This document shows, in pieces, positions 15,682 to 24,637 of a stretch of 64,000 nucleotides of DNA. This DNA is from Hyphomicrobiales bacterium (GTDB taxonomy: Bacteria > Pseudomonadota > Alphaproteobacteria > Rhizobiales > Aestuariivirgaceae). The number at the start of each line of letters is the position of its first letter. Position 1 is the stretch's first letter. The position numbers were made by a program, and so were the translations under genes. Location of the stretch: contig JANYLQ010000032.1 of the NCBI GenBank assembly GCA_025363755.1, positions 62,001 to 126,000 of the forward strand, given 5' to 3'. Under the pieces are notes generated by a model, which was not told the DNA's origin, made no database searches, and worked only from the letters and a program-made list of their open reading frames with translations.

Positions 15682-16554
15682 CTATTCACCGCCACCCAAT
15701 GAATGAACATAGACTGCAACATCTTTGACGGATATTTCGCCCAGTTTTTTACCCCAAGCAGGCATCATTCCGTGTCGTGGATTATTGATCTGGCGTTCGA
15801 TGGCGGCCAAGTCTCCGCTATAGGCCCAAATGGCATCATTAAGTTTTGGCGCACCAAATTCAATCTTCCCGTCGCCAGTATCACCATGACACGCAGAACA
15901 GTTGTCCTTAAACACGCCTGCGCCAACTGCTGCCAGTTTGGGATCAGCGTCTTGTTTGGAAATCTGCCGCACAAAATTTGCAACAGCGCTGATTTCATCG
16001 GGCTTTAAGATAGCATCTTTGCCAAAGTTGGGCATTTGTGATGAATGCGTATCTGGATCAGATGTATCGCGGATGCCATGTGTAATGGTATGCAGAATTT
16101 GATCAGGTTTTCCGCCCCACAGCCAAGCGTTGTCGTTGAGATTTGGAAAGCCAGCGCTGCCTTGAGCGCCTGATCCATGGCATGTTGCACAATGCACTTT
16201 GAATATGGAAGATCCAGCTGCGACAGCAAAACCGCGTAATTTTTCATCTGCCAATATTGCATTTATGTCGTGGCTTTTGATCTCAGCGAATTGTTCGGCT
16301 TTTGCTTGTTCAGCGGCATCAAGCTCATGGCGAATATCGACTCGGCTTGACCAATTCCAAATACCTTTGCTGGCGCTGGTGAAGCCGGGCCAAGCTGGAT
16401 AGACAATCGAGTAAACAGCGGCAAAGGCAATGCAGGCGTAGAATGTCCACAACCACCAGCGGGGAAGGGGATTGTTAAGTTCCTTTATGCCGTCCCAGCT
16501 ATGACCGGTTGTTTCTACACCTGAAACGCTATCAATTTCGTTGTGGTCGGACAT
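15682..16554 (-). CDS. ccoP: cbb3 oxidase diheme cytochrome c subunit CcoP/FixP
   Basis: ATG 16554, 290 residues. The N-terminal domain has SWDGIKELNNPLPRWWLWTFYACI, the diagnostic FixP stretch leading into the membrane helix. Two c-type heme sites follow, CATCHG (about residue 125) and CSACHG (about residue 220), with downstream Met ligands (MPNFGK, MPAWGK). It passes electrons from cytochrome bc1 to CcoO/CcoN. Its start is two bases after the ccoQ stop, behind GAGG. Confidence 0.93.
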   Translation of the reverse strand: MSDHNEIDSVSGVETTGHSWDGIKELNNPLPRWWLWTFYACIAFAAVYSIVYPAWPGFTSASKGIWNWSSRVDIRHELDAAEQAKAEQFAEIKSHDINAILADEKLRGFAVAAGSSIFKVHCATCHGSGAQGSAGFPNLNDNAWLWGGKPDQILHTITHGIRDTSDPDTHSSQMPNFGKDAILKPDEISAVANFVRQISKQDADPKLAAVGAGVFKDNCSACHGDTGDGKIEFGAPKLNDAIWAYSGDLAAIERQINNPRHGMMPAWGKKLGEISVKDVAVYVHSLGGGE

Positions 16555-16556
16555 CT

Positions 16557-16712
16557 TCAATCCTCTTTGAACGGAATGGAGGCAGCGTCGTTATATAAAC
16601 TGCGAGCAGAAGGACGCAGTGCCCACAATCCGGCAGACACGAAGAATAGAAACATCATAAGAAGAACCCAACTATCTGCGAATTCGCGTAAGAAATTATA
16701 ATCGACATTCAT
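16557..16712 (-). CDS. ccoQ: cbb3 oxidase small subunit CcoQ/FixQ
   Basis: A 51-residue protein in the gap between ccoO and ccoP. It starts MNVDYNFLREFADSWVLLMM, has one membrane helix (WVLLMMFLFFVSAGLWALRP) and a short cytoplasmic tail ending IPFKED, all typical of CcoQ. GAGGAG stands upstream of the ATG. CcoQ stabilises the CcoNOP core, especially the link to CcoP. Confidence 0.88.
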   Translation of the reverse strand: MNVDYNFLREFADSWVLLMMFLFFVSAGLWALRPSARSLYNDAASIPFKED

Positions 16713-16723
16713 GGTGCATCTCC

Positions 16724-17473
16724 TCAACGATCATCTTGGGTGGGGTTGTATGCCGAGTAATCAACCAAGGTTCCGAGCATTTGCAGATAGGCAACTAAGG
16801 CATCCATTTCAGTCAGGTGATTAGGATCGCCATCAAAATCAGCGGCCACTGCTTTAGGATAACGTTTCACCATCGCCGCGCTATCTGCTGTTGGATCAGT
16901 CTGCGTGCGCATATCAGTTGCAGCATTAACAATCATCTCATCGGAGTAGGGAACGCCGACATCACGATTTGCGACCAAATGGGAGGCTATTGCGTTGATA
17001 TCAAGTTCTTTATCAGCAAGGAACGCATAAGTTGGCATCACTGACTCTGGCACCACGGAGCGCGGATCTTTCAAATGCTGCACATGCCATTCATTGGAAT
17101 ACCGGGCACCAACACGTGCAAGATCTGGGCCTGTGCGCTTTGAACCCCATTGGAAGGGATGATCAAACATTGATTCAGCGGCCAATGAATAATGGCCGTA
17201 ACGCTCAACCTCGTCGCGGAACGGACGTATCATCTGGCTGTGGCAGAGATAGCAGCCTTCGCGCACGTAGATGTCACGGCCGGCAAGTTCCAGAGGTGTG
17301 TATGGCCGCATGCCTTTGACATGCTCAATCGTATTTTCCAGCCAGAACAAAGGTGCCACTTCAACAAGACCACCGACAGTTACGACAAGAAGCGACAATA
17401 CCAAGAGCAGAGTCACGTTTCGTTCAATAATGGCGTGGCGGCTGAGGAGCGTTTTTTTGGCGGTGTTGGACAT
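16724..17473 (-). CDS. ccoO: cbb3 oxidase monoheme cytochrome c subunit CcoO/FixO
   Basis: 249 residues. It has an N-terminal membrane anchor ([25 protein letters not shown]) and the heme c motif [12 protein letters not shown], which follows GRDIYVREG exactly as in other FixO proteins, with [10 protein letters not shown] downstream. The Met ligand is in [10 protein letters not shown]. The subunit carries electrons from CcoP to the CcoN core. It starts nine bases after the ccoN stop. Confidence 0.93.
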   Translation of the reverse strand: MSNTAKKTLLSRHAIIERNVTLLLVLSLLVVTVGGLVEVAPLFWLENTIEHVKGMRPYTPLELAGRDIYVREGCYLCHSQMIRPFRDEVERYGHYSLAAESMFDHPFQWGSKRTGPDLARVGARYSNEWHVQHLKDPRSVVPESVMPTYAFLADKELDINAIASHLVANRDVGVPYSDEMIVNAATDMRTQTDPTADSAAMVKRYPKAVAADFDGDPNHLTEMDALVAYLQMLGTLVDYSAYNPTQDDR

Positions 17474-17482
17474 TTTATTTCC

Positions 17483-19120
17483 TCAACGGGCTGGTTGCAG
17501 CGTGGCCGAGTCAAAAGGGATAGACTCTTCGCCCATGGGCACTTCGCTGCGAAGCTCGCCCCGGATTGTTTTGTAGATGTTGAATACCATCACCAAGGCA
17601 CCGGAGAGGTACATCAGGCCACCAAACATGCGCATGACGTAGTAGGGGTGCATGGCCGCCACAGTTTCGGCGAAGGAATAAACGAGGAAACCTTGGTCGT
17701 TATACTCGCGCCACATGAGACCTTGCATGATGCCCGATACCCACATGGCCGAGATGTAGACAACGATGCCAAGTGTGGCCAGCCAGAAATGCCAGTTGAC
17801 CAGACGCAGACTATAGAGGCGTTCGCGATTCCAAAGTTTCGGGACAAGGTGATAGATCGCACCGAATGAAACCATACCAACCCAGCCCATCGCACCTGAG
17901 TGCACATGGCCAATCGTCCAATCAGTATAGTGGCTCAGGGCATTGACAGATTTGATCGACATCAACGGGCCTTCAAAAGTGGACATTCCATAGAATGCGA
18001 GGGACAGCACGAACATGCGCAAAATCGGATCGGTGCGCAGTTTGTCCCATGCACCTGACAGCGTCATCAAGCCGTTGATCATGCCTCCCCATGAGGGCAT
18101 CCACAGCATGACTGAAAATACCATGCCAAGCGTTTGCGCCCAGTCGGGCAAAGCGGTGTAGTGCAGGTGATGGGGGCCAGCCCAGATATACAGGAATATC
18201 AAAGCCCAGAAATGGATGATAGAAAGGCGGTAAGAATAGATCGGGCGACCAGCCTGCTTTGGCACGAAATAATACATCATGCCCAGAAAGCCAGCTGTAA
18301 GGAAAAAACCTACCGCGTTGTGGCCATACCACCACTGTACGAGCGCATCCTGCACTCCCGAAAATGCGGAATAGGATTTGCTGCCAAGGAAAGACACGGG
18401 TACGGCCATATTGTTGACCAGGTGCAACATGGCAACTGTGACGATGAAGGATAAATAGAACCAGTTGGCCACATAAATATGAGGTTCTTTGCGCTTAACC
18501 AGTGTGCCAAGAAACACCGCGAGATAGGCCACCCAGACAATCGTCAACCAAATGTCCACATACCATTCTGGCTCGGCATATTCACGGCCTTGGGTGATGC
18601 CCAGTAGATAGCCAGTTGCTGCCATCACGATAAAAAATTGATATCCCCAAAATACAAACCACGCGAGATTTCCACCCCAGAGTCTTGCGCGACAGGTGCG
18701 TTGAACCACGTAGAATGAAGTGGCCATGAGTGCGTTGCCGCCAAACGCAAAAATTACAGCGGAGGTGTGTACTGGCCTCAACCTGCCAAAATTGAAATAG
18801 GGTTCAAGATTAAGCAAGGGCCAAGCAAGTTCTGAGGCAATGACCACGCCCACCAAAAATCCGGCGATGCCCCAAAACATCGCGGCAATCACGCCATAAC
18901 GCACCACGCCATCAAGATATTTGGATTGGTCTTCGACCGGGAAGGAATAGCCATTTGCCGCGAATTTTACATTACGGAACGCAAAAATTGTGGCGATGCC
19001 AAGCACAGCAAATGCCACCCACATGTGTGCACGAAAAGCTTCGTCTCGGCCTATTGCCGCTCCTAAAAGTGCTGTAAAAGTTGCCACAGAAATTGAGATG
19101 GCGACATTCATATTTTTCAT
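17483..19120 (-). CDS. ccoN: cbb3-type cytochrome c oxidase catalytic subunit CcoN/FixN
   Basis: ATG 19120 ([12 protein letters not shown]) has GGAAGG eight bases upstream; the longer TTG frame is rejected. The protein has 545 residues and about 12 membrane helices. Heme-copper ligands are visible: [15 protein letters not shown] for low-spin heme, [15 protein letters not shown] for the CuB/Tyr region, and the HH of [15 protein letters not shown], plus [18 protein letters not shown] for the heme pair. It is the high-affinity O2-reducing proton pump used at low oxygen. It is first gene of the operon, with an FNR box about 90 bases upstream. Confidence 0.95.
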   Translation of the reverse strand: MKNMNVAISISVATFTALLGAAIGRDEAFRAHMWVAFAVLGIATIFAFRNVKFAANGYSFPVEDQSKYLDGVVRYGVIAAMFWGIAGFLVGVVIASELAWPLLNLEPYFNFGRLRPVHTSAVIFAFGGNALMATSFYVVQRTCRARLWGGNLAWFVFWGYQFFIVMAATGYLLGITQGREYAEPEWYVDIWLTIVWVAYLAVFLGTLVKRKEPHIYVANWFYLSFIVTVAMLHLVNNMAVPVSFLGSKSYSAFSGVQDALVQWWYGHNAVGFFLTAGFLGMMYYFVPKQAGRPIYSYRLSIIHFWALIFLYIWAGPHHLHYTALPDWAQTLGMVFSVMLWMPSWGGMINGLMTLSGAWDKLRTDPILRMFVLSLAFYGMSTFEGPLMSIKSVNALSHYTDWTIGHVHSGAMGWVGMVSFGAIYHLVPKLWNRERLYSLRLVNWHFWLATLGIVVYISAMWVSGIMQGLMWREYNDQGFLVYSFAETVAAMHPYYVMRMFGGLMYLSGALVMVFNIYKTIRGELRSEVPMGEESIPFDSATLQPAR

Positions 19121-19206
19121 ATGGCAGACCTTCCGGCAGAAGTTTGAGAAAACGCAACAGCCTAATGTTGCTAGTCTGTATTTTGCAGAATTGGCGGAGC
19201 TCGACA

Positions 19207-19220
19207 TTGATCCAGATCAA
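19207..19220. promoter_or_regulatory. FNR/FixK box between ccoN and the hemerythrin-like gene
   Basis: TTGATCCAGATCAA is a perfect TTGAT-N4-ATCAA palindrome, the consensus for FNR/FixK-type activators. It sits between divergent ccoN and the gene at 19290, close enough to serve both. FnrL, encoded at 19752-20516, is the likely ligand. Confidence 0.9.
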
Positions 19221-19289
19221 TGACGGGTCGTGGAATTTGGTCGAGTTTGAAGGTTTTCCCCCATGCGGTGAATCAGAGGTGTAATTCTC

Positions 19290-19748
19290 ATGACGAAACC
19301 CGCCGAAGCTTCACTCGCTGCGATGCTAGTTAGGCACTTTGATGCTTTGCAAAATTTGTGCAGCGATTTGGAAGCGATAGCAGATGCGTTGCCTGCGTCG
19401 ATTAACGTTCAAGCAAGCTTAGGCGTTGCGCAAAATATTATGGCAATTGTAAAATCTGCGCATGAGTTTGAAGAGCAGAAAATATATCCAGCTTTGCATC
19501 GGTTCGAGCAACTAAATGTTGCAATGAATGAAAATATTGAACGCTTGAGATTTGAACATTGGGCAGATGAAGACTATGCCCAAGAAATCTATTTGGCGCT
19601 TCGAGATTTTATTTTATCTCAAAATAGGGCAAAAGCGGAAACGCTGTCTTGGATGCTGCGGGGTTTTTTTGAAGGCATGCGCCGCCACATTGCTTTTGAG
19701 CGCGTGGTGATTCTTTCAGTGATCGCGAAAAGTGAGAGTTCTGTCTAG
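19290..19748 (+). CDS. Hemerythrin-like (HHE) protein
   Basis: 152 residues, no signal peptide. Spaced His and Glu residues fit a four-helix HHE cation-binding fold: RHFDALQNL near the N-terminus, AHEFEEQKIYPAL about residues 67-79, RFEHWADEDY about 95-105 and RRHIAFERVVIL near the end. Such proteins bind a di-iron centre and O2 or NO, or repair iron-sulfur clusters. AGAGG precedes the ATG. It is divergent from ccoN across a shared FNR box and converges on fnrL with three bases between stops, so a role in microaerobic or NO physiology is inferred. Confidence 0.65.
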   Translation: MTKPAEASLAAMLVRHFDALQNLCSDLEAIADALPASINVQASLGVAQNIMAIVKSAHEFEEQKIYPALHRFEQLNVAMNENIERLRFEHWADEDYAQEIYLALRDFILSQNRAKAETLSWMLRGFFEGMRRHIAFERVVILSVIAKSESSV

Positions 19749-19751
19749 TGT

Positions 19752-20516
19752 CTAAAGTTTCGGCAGTTCTTCGGCTTCAGCAAGTTTGCGAAGCATTGGC
19801 AGATCAATAATTTCACAAGTGCTGTTGTCAATTAAAGCAATTACTTTACTTTGTCGCAATTTGGTGATTTGGCGGCTGACGGTTTCCAACGTCAGGCCTA
19901 AAAAATCTGCAATATCTGATCGTTTAAGTGGAAATTGAAACCTAATCATTTGGCCTTTTGAAAGCGCATCAGGGTCGATATGCAATGCTGTAAAGTAAAT
20001 AAAACTGGCCACGCGTTCATTTGCAGTCTTTCGTCCTAATGCCAACAACCAGTCTCGAGCGTCGTCTAATTCACGCAAATTTTGTTGATGCAGACGGTGC
20101 TCTAAATCAGGAGCTTCGGCGATCAAAGATTCCAGGGCCTTGCGCGGAAAAGAACACAGCTTGAGATCAGTCGCTGCTTCAATGGAGGTCTTGTTTGTTA
20201 TATCAAAAGGCCTTCCAACGAGATCTGGCGCAAATTGTAAGGCAACAATTTGTTGTCGACCATCAGCCATGAGTTTGGAAAGTTTGACAATCCCGCTGAT
20301 GATATTTGAGTAAGCAACAGGTTTGTCGCCTTCCATCCCAAATTGTTGCTCTGCCGGAATCGATTGCATTGTTGTGTTTTTGCTCAATGTGCTGAGCTGG
20401 GAAGGCGTTAGCGCGCCACAGATACCCTTGTGTCGCGCCTCGCACGAGCGGCACACAATTGGAACATCCGAATTATGAATGTCAAATCGTTGAGGTGATG
20501 AAGTTGAAGCTGACAT
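19752..20516 (-). CDS. fnrL: Oxygen-sensing Crp/Fnr regulator (FnrL/FnrN type)
   Basis: 254 residues. The N-terminal cluster-binding Cys are VCRSCEARHKGIC (three Cys, about residues 22-34), and a fourth is in LKLCSFPRK (about residue 130), the pattern of true FNR proteins with a 4Fe-4S oxygen sensor. The cyclic-nucleotide-like beta barrel follows, and the helix-turn-helix is KRSDIADFLGLTLETVSRQITKL, whose E..SR contacts TTGAT half-sites. FixK proteins lack these Cys, so this is a direct O2 sensor. It is expected to activate ccoNOQP from the box at 19207. Confidence 0.9.
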   Translation of the reverse strand: MSASTSSPQRFDIHNSDVPIVCRSCEARHKGICGALTPSQLSTLSKNTTMQSIPAEQQFGMEGDKPVAYSNIISGIVKLSKLMADGRQQIVALQFAPDLVGRPFDITNKTSIEAATDLKLCSFPRKALESLIAEAPDLEHRLHQQNLRELDDARDWLLALGRKTANERVASFIYFTALHIDPDALSKGQMIRFQFPLKRSDIADFLGLTLETVSRQITKLRQSKVIALIDNSTCEIIDLPMLRKLAEAEELPKL

Positions 20517-20581
20517 GTTACACGATGTTGCGGACTAATTAGCCAAAATGCAAGTCGAACTGTTTTGCGACTGTTTGGAAA

Positions 20582-21502
20582 TCAGTACCTCGGACGTAAA
20601 TCGAAGCTGCTCGAAATTGCTATAAGCCAGTCCCAGGTGTCCTTGGTCGTTGGTTCGGAATGCTCCTTGAGCGTTGATACGGCAAACCAGCTATGCCCCG
20701 TTTTCAGGCTATGGAGATGAGGCTGCATGAGCACTTTTTCCGCCAATAGTTTTTGCACGAGTGGTAAACTTGCAAGCGCAACTCCATGCCCAAGTATGGC
20801 AGCTTGAAGTGCCAAATCGCTGTTGTTAAAGTCTAAACCTGTTGAAATTTCTCCAACGGCTACGCCAGCGCTCTCGAACCAATCATTCCAACCTTCTGAC
20901 CTTTCGTCATGGATGAGTGGAAATCTGGAAAGCTCTGCAGCGCTTCCAACTTCGCATTTCATGAGCGCAGTAGAGGCGACCGGAACCAAAGCATCTTCAA
21001 ACAAAGTTTGTGCAATCAGAGCCGGGTTAACCTCGCGGGCTCGTGTAATTGCAATACTGACTTCCATTTCCTCGAAATCGACTTCTGCTCCAGATGTGTC
21101 GATCCACGGGTCACAGTTTGGCACAGCTTTTTTTAATTCAGCGAGCTTGGGCAAAAGCCAACGCGCCGCAAAATCATGTGGTGCATAGATCACGACACTT
21201 CCAGGTTTGCGAAATGGCTCAAGCCGCTTGTATCCAGCTTCCAACTGCTCCAGCGACCTGGCAACACTGCGTTGATAATCTCGTCCAGCATCAGTGAGGC
21301 GAATGGACCTTCCGTGCCTGATGAACAGCGGTTGGCCGATGCGCTCCTCCAGCAACCGTATTTCATGGCTGATAGCACTTTGTGATAGGCCAAGTTCGTC
21401 CGCCGCCTTGCTGAAGCTTTCGAGCCGTGAGGCGGCCTCGAAACCCATGAGGTACTGTAGAGGCGGGATGTTGCGAAATCGTCTCATATGAATGTTATTC
21501 AT
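20582..21502 (-). CDS. LysR-family regulator of the agmatine/polyamine operon
   Basis: 306 residues. The N-terminal winged HTH reads SFSKAADELGLSQSAISHEIRLLEERIGQPLF (about residues 30-61), the LysR signature. The following effector domain resembles the GcvA subgroup (ARWLLPKLAELKKAVP). It is divergent from aguA with 85-97 bases between starts, the usual layout for a LysR protein acting on its neighbour. ATGs at 21502 and 21487 are both possible. Control of the agu-pot genes by agmatine or a related amine is inferred, not shown. Confidence 0.85.
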   Translation of the reverse strand: MNNIHMRRFRNIPPLQYLMGFEAASRLESFSKAADELGLSQSAISHEIRLLEERIGQPLFIRHGRSIRLTDAGRDYQRSVARSLEQLEAGYKRLEPFRKPGSVVIYAPHDFAARWLLPKLAELKKAVPNCDPWIDTSGAEVDFEEMEVSIAITRAREVNPALIAQTLFEDALVPVASTALMKCEVGSAAELSRFPLIHDERSEGWNDWFESAGVAVGEISTGLDFNNSDLALQAAILGHGVALASLPLVQKLLAEKVLMQPHLHSLKTGHSWFAVSTLKEHSEPTTKDTWDWLIAISSSFDLRPRY

Positions 21503-21586
21503 GTTTAGTGGTTGTGCTTCTCATTTGCAAGAAGACGGTGCGATGCGGCAAAGTGTGGTTCAAACCAATTGAAGAAAGTTTTTTCT

Positions 21587-22624
21587 GTGAACAAAAATAT
21601 GAATGAATTTCAAGCAGAAATTGTTTTTCGCAAGCCTGCTGAATTTGACAGACACCAGCGCACATGGATGATTTGGCCGCACCGCGAAGACCTCTATGAA
21701 GCCCGCCTCGCCCCCATGCAGCGAGAATATGTTGAGATCGTTGGGGCGATTTCACAGTTTGAACCCGTTACGGTTGTCGCGCATCCCGACCACGCAGAAA
21801 CCGCGCGCGAACAGCTCGGCAATCTTGCAGATGTAGTGGTTATGCCCGTCGATGACTTTTGGACACGCGATTGTGGCCCTTCATTTGTGGTCGGGCAAGA
21901 CGGAGAACTTGCCGGCGTGAACTGGCATTTCAACGCATGGGGCGGCAAGCACGCGCCGTGGAATGAAGATGACAAACTGGCAGGCCGCATCTTGCAAAGA
22001 GAAAACGCAGCTATGCGTAATTCATGGCTCACATGTGAAGGTGGATCGTTTGCATTGGATGGCGAAGGCACCTTGATCATCACTGAAACCAGTATTCTCA
22101 ATCCCAATCGCAATCCGGGTGTGAACAAGGCGCTTGCTGAATCTGAACTCAAGGCGATGTTGGGTGTTGAGAAGGTGGTCTGGCTGCCGGGCGATCCCAT
22201 GGACAAGGAGACCGACGGCCATATTGACGGTATGTGTGCATTTGTGAGACCAGGCGTGGTTCTCTTCGAAAGCAACCCCAACCCTTCTGATCCTCATTAC
22301 CGCGTCCTTAAAGAAAATCTGGCTTGTCTACTCAGTCAAACGGACGCGAAAGGCAGGTCCTTTACAGTTCTGCCGCTTGAAGAGGCCGTGGATGCCACCA
22401 TCACCAGCAATATTTTCTGCCGCTCATATATCAATTTTTATATTGCCAATGGCGGGGTGATTGTCCCTGGTTATGGGATTGCCAGTGACGCCAAAGCGCT
22501 AGCCACAATTCAGGCCGCCTATCCTGATCGTAAAGTCGTAATGGTGCAGGTCAATTCCATTGCGGCAGGTGGTGGCGCCATCCACTGTATTACGCAGGAA
22601 CAACCGGTGTCGAGGATAGCATGA
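21587..22624 (+). CDS. aguA: Agmatine deiminase (cytoplasmic)
   Basis: I chose the GTG at 21587, with GAAGAAAG before it; ATG 21599 (MNEFQAEIVF) is the alternative. About 345 residues of the PAD_porph / agmatine deiminase family. All active-site blocks are present: DDFWTRDCGPSF, CEGGSFALDGEGT, TDGHIDGM and the catalytic Cys in GGGAIHCITQEQP. The enzyme hydrolyses agmatine to N-carbamoylputrescine and ammonia. It is first of a tightly packed plus-strand operon (overlaps of four bases with the next gene), with N-carbamoylputrescine amidase two genes on. Confidence 0.9.
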   Translation: MNKNMNEFQAEIVFRKPAEFDRHQRTWMIWPHREDLYEARLAPMQREYVEIVGAISQFEPVTVVAHPDHAETAREQLGNLADVVVMPVDDFWTRDCGPSFVVGQDGELAGVNWHFNAWGGKHAPWNEDDKLAGRILQRENAAMRNSWLTCEGGSFALDGEGTLIITETSILNPNRNPGVNKALAESELKAMLGVEKVVWLPGDPMDKETDGHIDGMCAFVRPGVVLFESNPNPSDPHYRVLKENLACLLSQTDAKGRSFTVLPLEEAVDATITSNIFCRSYINFYIANGGVIVPGYGIASDAKALATIQAAYPDRKVVMVQVNSIAAGGGAIHCITQEQPVSRIA

Positions 22625-23733
22625 ACCGTCGCAATTCGATGAAAGCCGCTGCAGCGAGTTTTTTCGCAGGATCATTTGGTAATTCCGCACTTGCATCTAA
22701 TTTGACTTCGGCAAAGGCAGCAGGATTTCAAATGCCGTTGGAGTCAGTTCCGCATTTGAGAACCTTCATGCAATGGCCCGCCGTTAAATCAATTTATGGA
22801 AGTCAAGATGACCTCGATGCTGTGCGTGAGAAGATCGCGTTGATTGCCAACAGCATTGCAAAGTTCGAATCGGTTGTTCTGTTGGCGAGGCCAGAGCAAG
22901 CAGAAGATGCCAAGACGTATCTGAAAAGTGGTGTGGAAATTTGGCCGATGGCTGTGCAGGATTTGTGGTGCCGCGACAGTGGACCAACGTTCGTCGCTAA
23001 CGCCGCAGGACAGATCGCGACCAGTGAATTAAATTTCAACGGCTGGGGTGAAAAGCAACAGCATGAAGATGATGCACAGATCGCGCGACGTGTTTCAGAG
23101 AAACTCGGTCTGCCCATATTTGAAAATGCAGTGAAGGGCGAAGGCGGGGGCGTTGAAAACGACGGTGAAGGAACTTTGATTGCCCATGCCAGCTGTTGGG
23201 TCAATTCCAATCGTAACACCGGCACAGAGGACGATATCGGAAAGCTTTTGTGCGAGGCGCTTGGGGCTGACAAAATGATTTGGGCAACTGGTGTCAAAGA
23301 TGCAGATATAACTGACTATCACATCGATGCCTTGGCACGGTTTGTGAAGCCAGGCCAAGTTTTGATCCAACTGCCGGAAAAAATCATTGATGGTGATCCG
23401 TGGTCGGCTGCCGCTTTTGAAACTTATGAAGTATTGAAGAAGGCGACAGATGCACAAGGCCGCAAGCTTGATATCGTGGTCATTCCAGATCCAATCAACA
23501 TCCGGTCACGATCCAAGGACTTCGTTTCGAGCTACGTGAATTACTTCGTATGCAATGGTGCCGTGATCAGTGCAGAGTTCGGTGACGACAAGGCTGACGA
23601 AAAAGCGGCGCAGATATTGGGGCAACTCTATCCGGATCGTGAAGTGGTCAGCCTCAACGTTGACGCTATCGGTGAATCAGGTGGTGGTATTCACTGTTCC
23701 ACGCAACAGCAACCTTTGGGAAAAACATCATGA
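22621..23733 (+). CDS. Second agmatine deiminase-family protein, apparently exported
   Basis: 370 residues. It is a divergent paralogue of the preceding gene with an extra N-terminus, MNRRNSMKAAAASFFAGSF followed by GNSALAS, which looks like a twin-arginine or Sec signal peptide with cleavage near ALA-S. Catalytic blocks remain: QDLWCRDSGPTF, GEGGGVENDGEGT, TDYHIDAL (the usual Gly before His is Tyr) and GGGIHCSTQQQP. The activity could be agmatine deimination in the periplasm, or action on arginine or peptidyl-arginine. Its ATG overlaps the aguA stop (ATGA), and its own stop overlaps aguB, so it is an integral operon member. Confidence 0.75.
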   Translation: MNRRNSMKAAAASFFAGSFGNSALASNLTSAKAAGFQMPLESVPHLRTFMQWPAVKSIYGSQDDLDAVREKIALIANSIAKFESVVLLARPEQAEDAKTYLKSGVEIWPMAVQDLWCRDSGPTFVANAAGQIATSELNFNGWGEKQQHEDDAQIARRVSEKLGLPIFENAVKGEGGGVENDGEGTLIAHASCWVNSNRNTGTEDDIGKLLCEALGADKMIWATGVKDADITDYHIDALARFVKPGQVLIQLPEKIIDGDPWSAAAFETYEVLKKATDAQGRKLDIVVIPDPINIRSRSKDFVSSYVNYFVCNGAVISAEFGDDKADEKAAQILGQLYPDREVVSLNVDAIGESGGGIHCSTQQQPLGKTS

Positions 23734-24614
23734 GCCAGCTCGTTGTCGGCGCTGTACAAATTTCTTGCAGTGATGATCTGAATGCCAATCTCGACAAAAT
23801 TGAACTTCATGTAAGAGAGGCTGCACGACGTGGTGCAAAATTGGTAGTGCTTCAGGAGCTGTTTGAAGGGCCCTATTTTTGTATCGATATTGATGCCGCG
23901 CATAATAGACGCGCCAAGCCTTTCAAAGGGCATACAACAGTGGCTCGCTTATCCAGTCTCGCGAAAGAACTTGGCGTGGTTTTGCCTGTTTCTTTTTTTG
24001 AGGAAGACGGTAGCCGCCGTTTTAATTCACTCACGATGATTGACGCCGACGGCAAATCACTGGGTCTTTACCGTAAAAGTCATATCCCTGATGCGCCCGG
24101 CTATAGCGAGAAATTTTATTTCGCGAATGGTGATACGGGCTTCATGGTTCACGATACAGCTATTGGCAAAATTGGTGCAGGTATCTGTTGGGATCATTGG
24201 TTCCCAGAAGCGGCCCGCTGCATGGTTTTGCAAGGTGCGGAGATTTTGTTTTATCCGACAGCAATAGGCTCCGAGCCGTCTGACCCTGCGTGGGATTCGC
24301 GGGACCACTGGCAGCGTGTCATGCAAGGCCATGCCGGAGCCAACATTACGCCACTCATAGCTTCCAACCGTGTTGGTATTGAAACTGGCAAGAGCGGATC
24401 GATGGTATTTTATGGCTCGTCTTTTATCGCGGATCATACGGGTGCCAAACTTGCTGAAGCAGACCGCGTGACAGAAGGCGTCATCACAGCAAGTCTTGAT
24501 ATGCAAACGATTGCAAACTTGCGGCGTATGTGGGGTGTTTTCCGCGATCGCCGCAATGATCTCTATGGCGAAATAGCCAAGCCATCGCCCATGCGACTTT
24601 TGCCAGTAGCATAA
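23730..24614 (+). CDS. aguB: N-carbamoylputrescine amidase
   Basis: 294 residues, carbon-nitrogen hydrolase family. The catalytic triad is visible as Glu in VVLQELFEGPYF, Lys in LYRKSHIPD and Cys in GICWDHWFPEAAR. The DHW after the Cys and the PGYSEKFYF loop are typical of N-carbamoylputrescine amidases rather than of nitrilases. It converts N-carbamoylputrescine to putrescine, CO2 and ammonia in the cytoplasm. Start codon ATG 23730 overlaps the preceding stop. It completes the agmatine-to-putrescine route. Confidence 0.92.
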   Translation: MSQLVVGAVQISCSDDLNANLDKIELHVREAARRGAKLVVLQELFEGPYFCIDIDAAHNRRAKPFKGHTTVARLSSLAKELGVVLPVSFFEEDGSRRFNSLTMIDADGKSLGLYRKSHIPDAPGYSEKFYFANGDTGFMVHDTAIGKIGAGICWDHWFPEAARCMVLQGAEILFYPTAIGSEPSDPAWDSRDHWQRVMQGHAGANITPLIASNRVGIETGKSGSMVFYGSSFIADHTGAKLAEADRVTEGVITASLDMQTIANLRRMWGVFRDRRNDLYGEIAKPSPMRLLPVA

Positions 24615-24637
24615 AATAACAAACAGGGAGAACGACT

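Noticed and set aside
17192-17869. 225-codon plus-strand frame in the oxidase operon
   Set aside because: It lies opposite ccoO and ccoN, both with conserved heme and metal motifs. No start signal.
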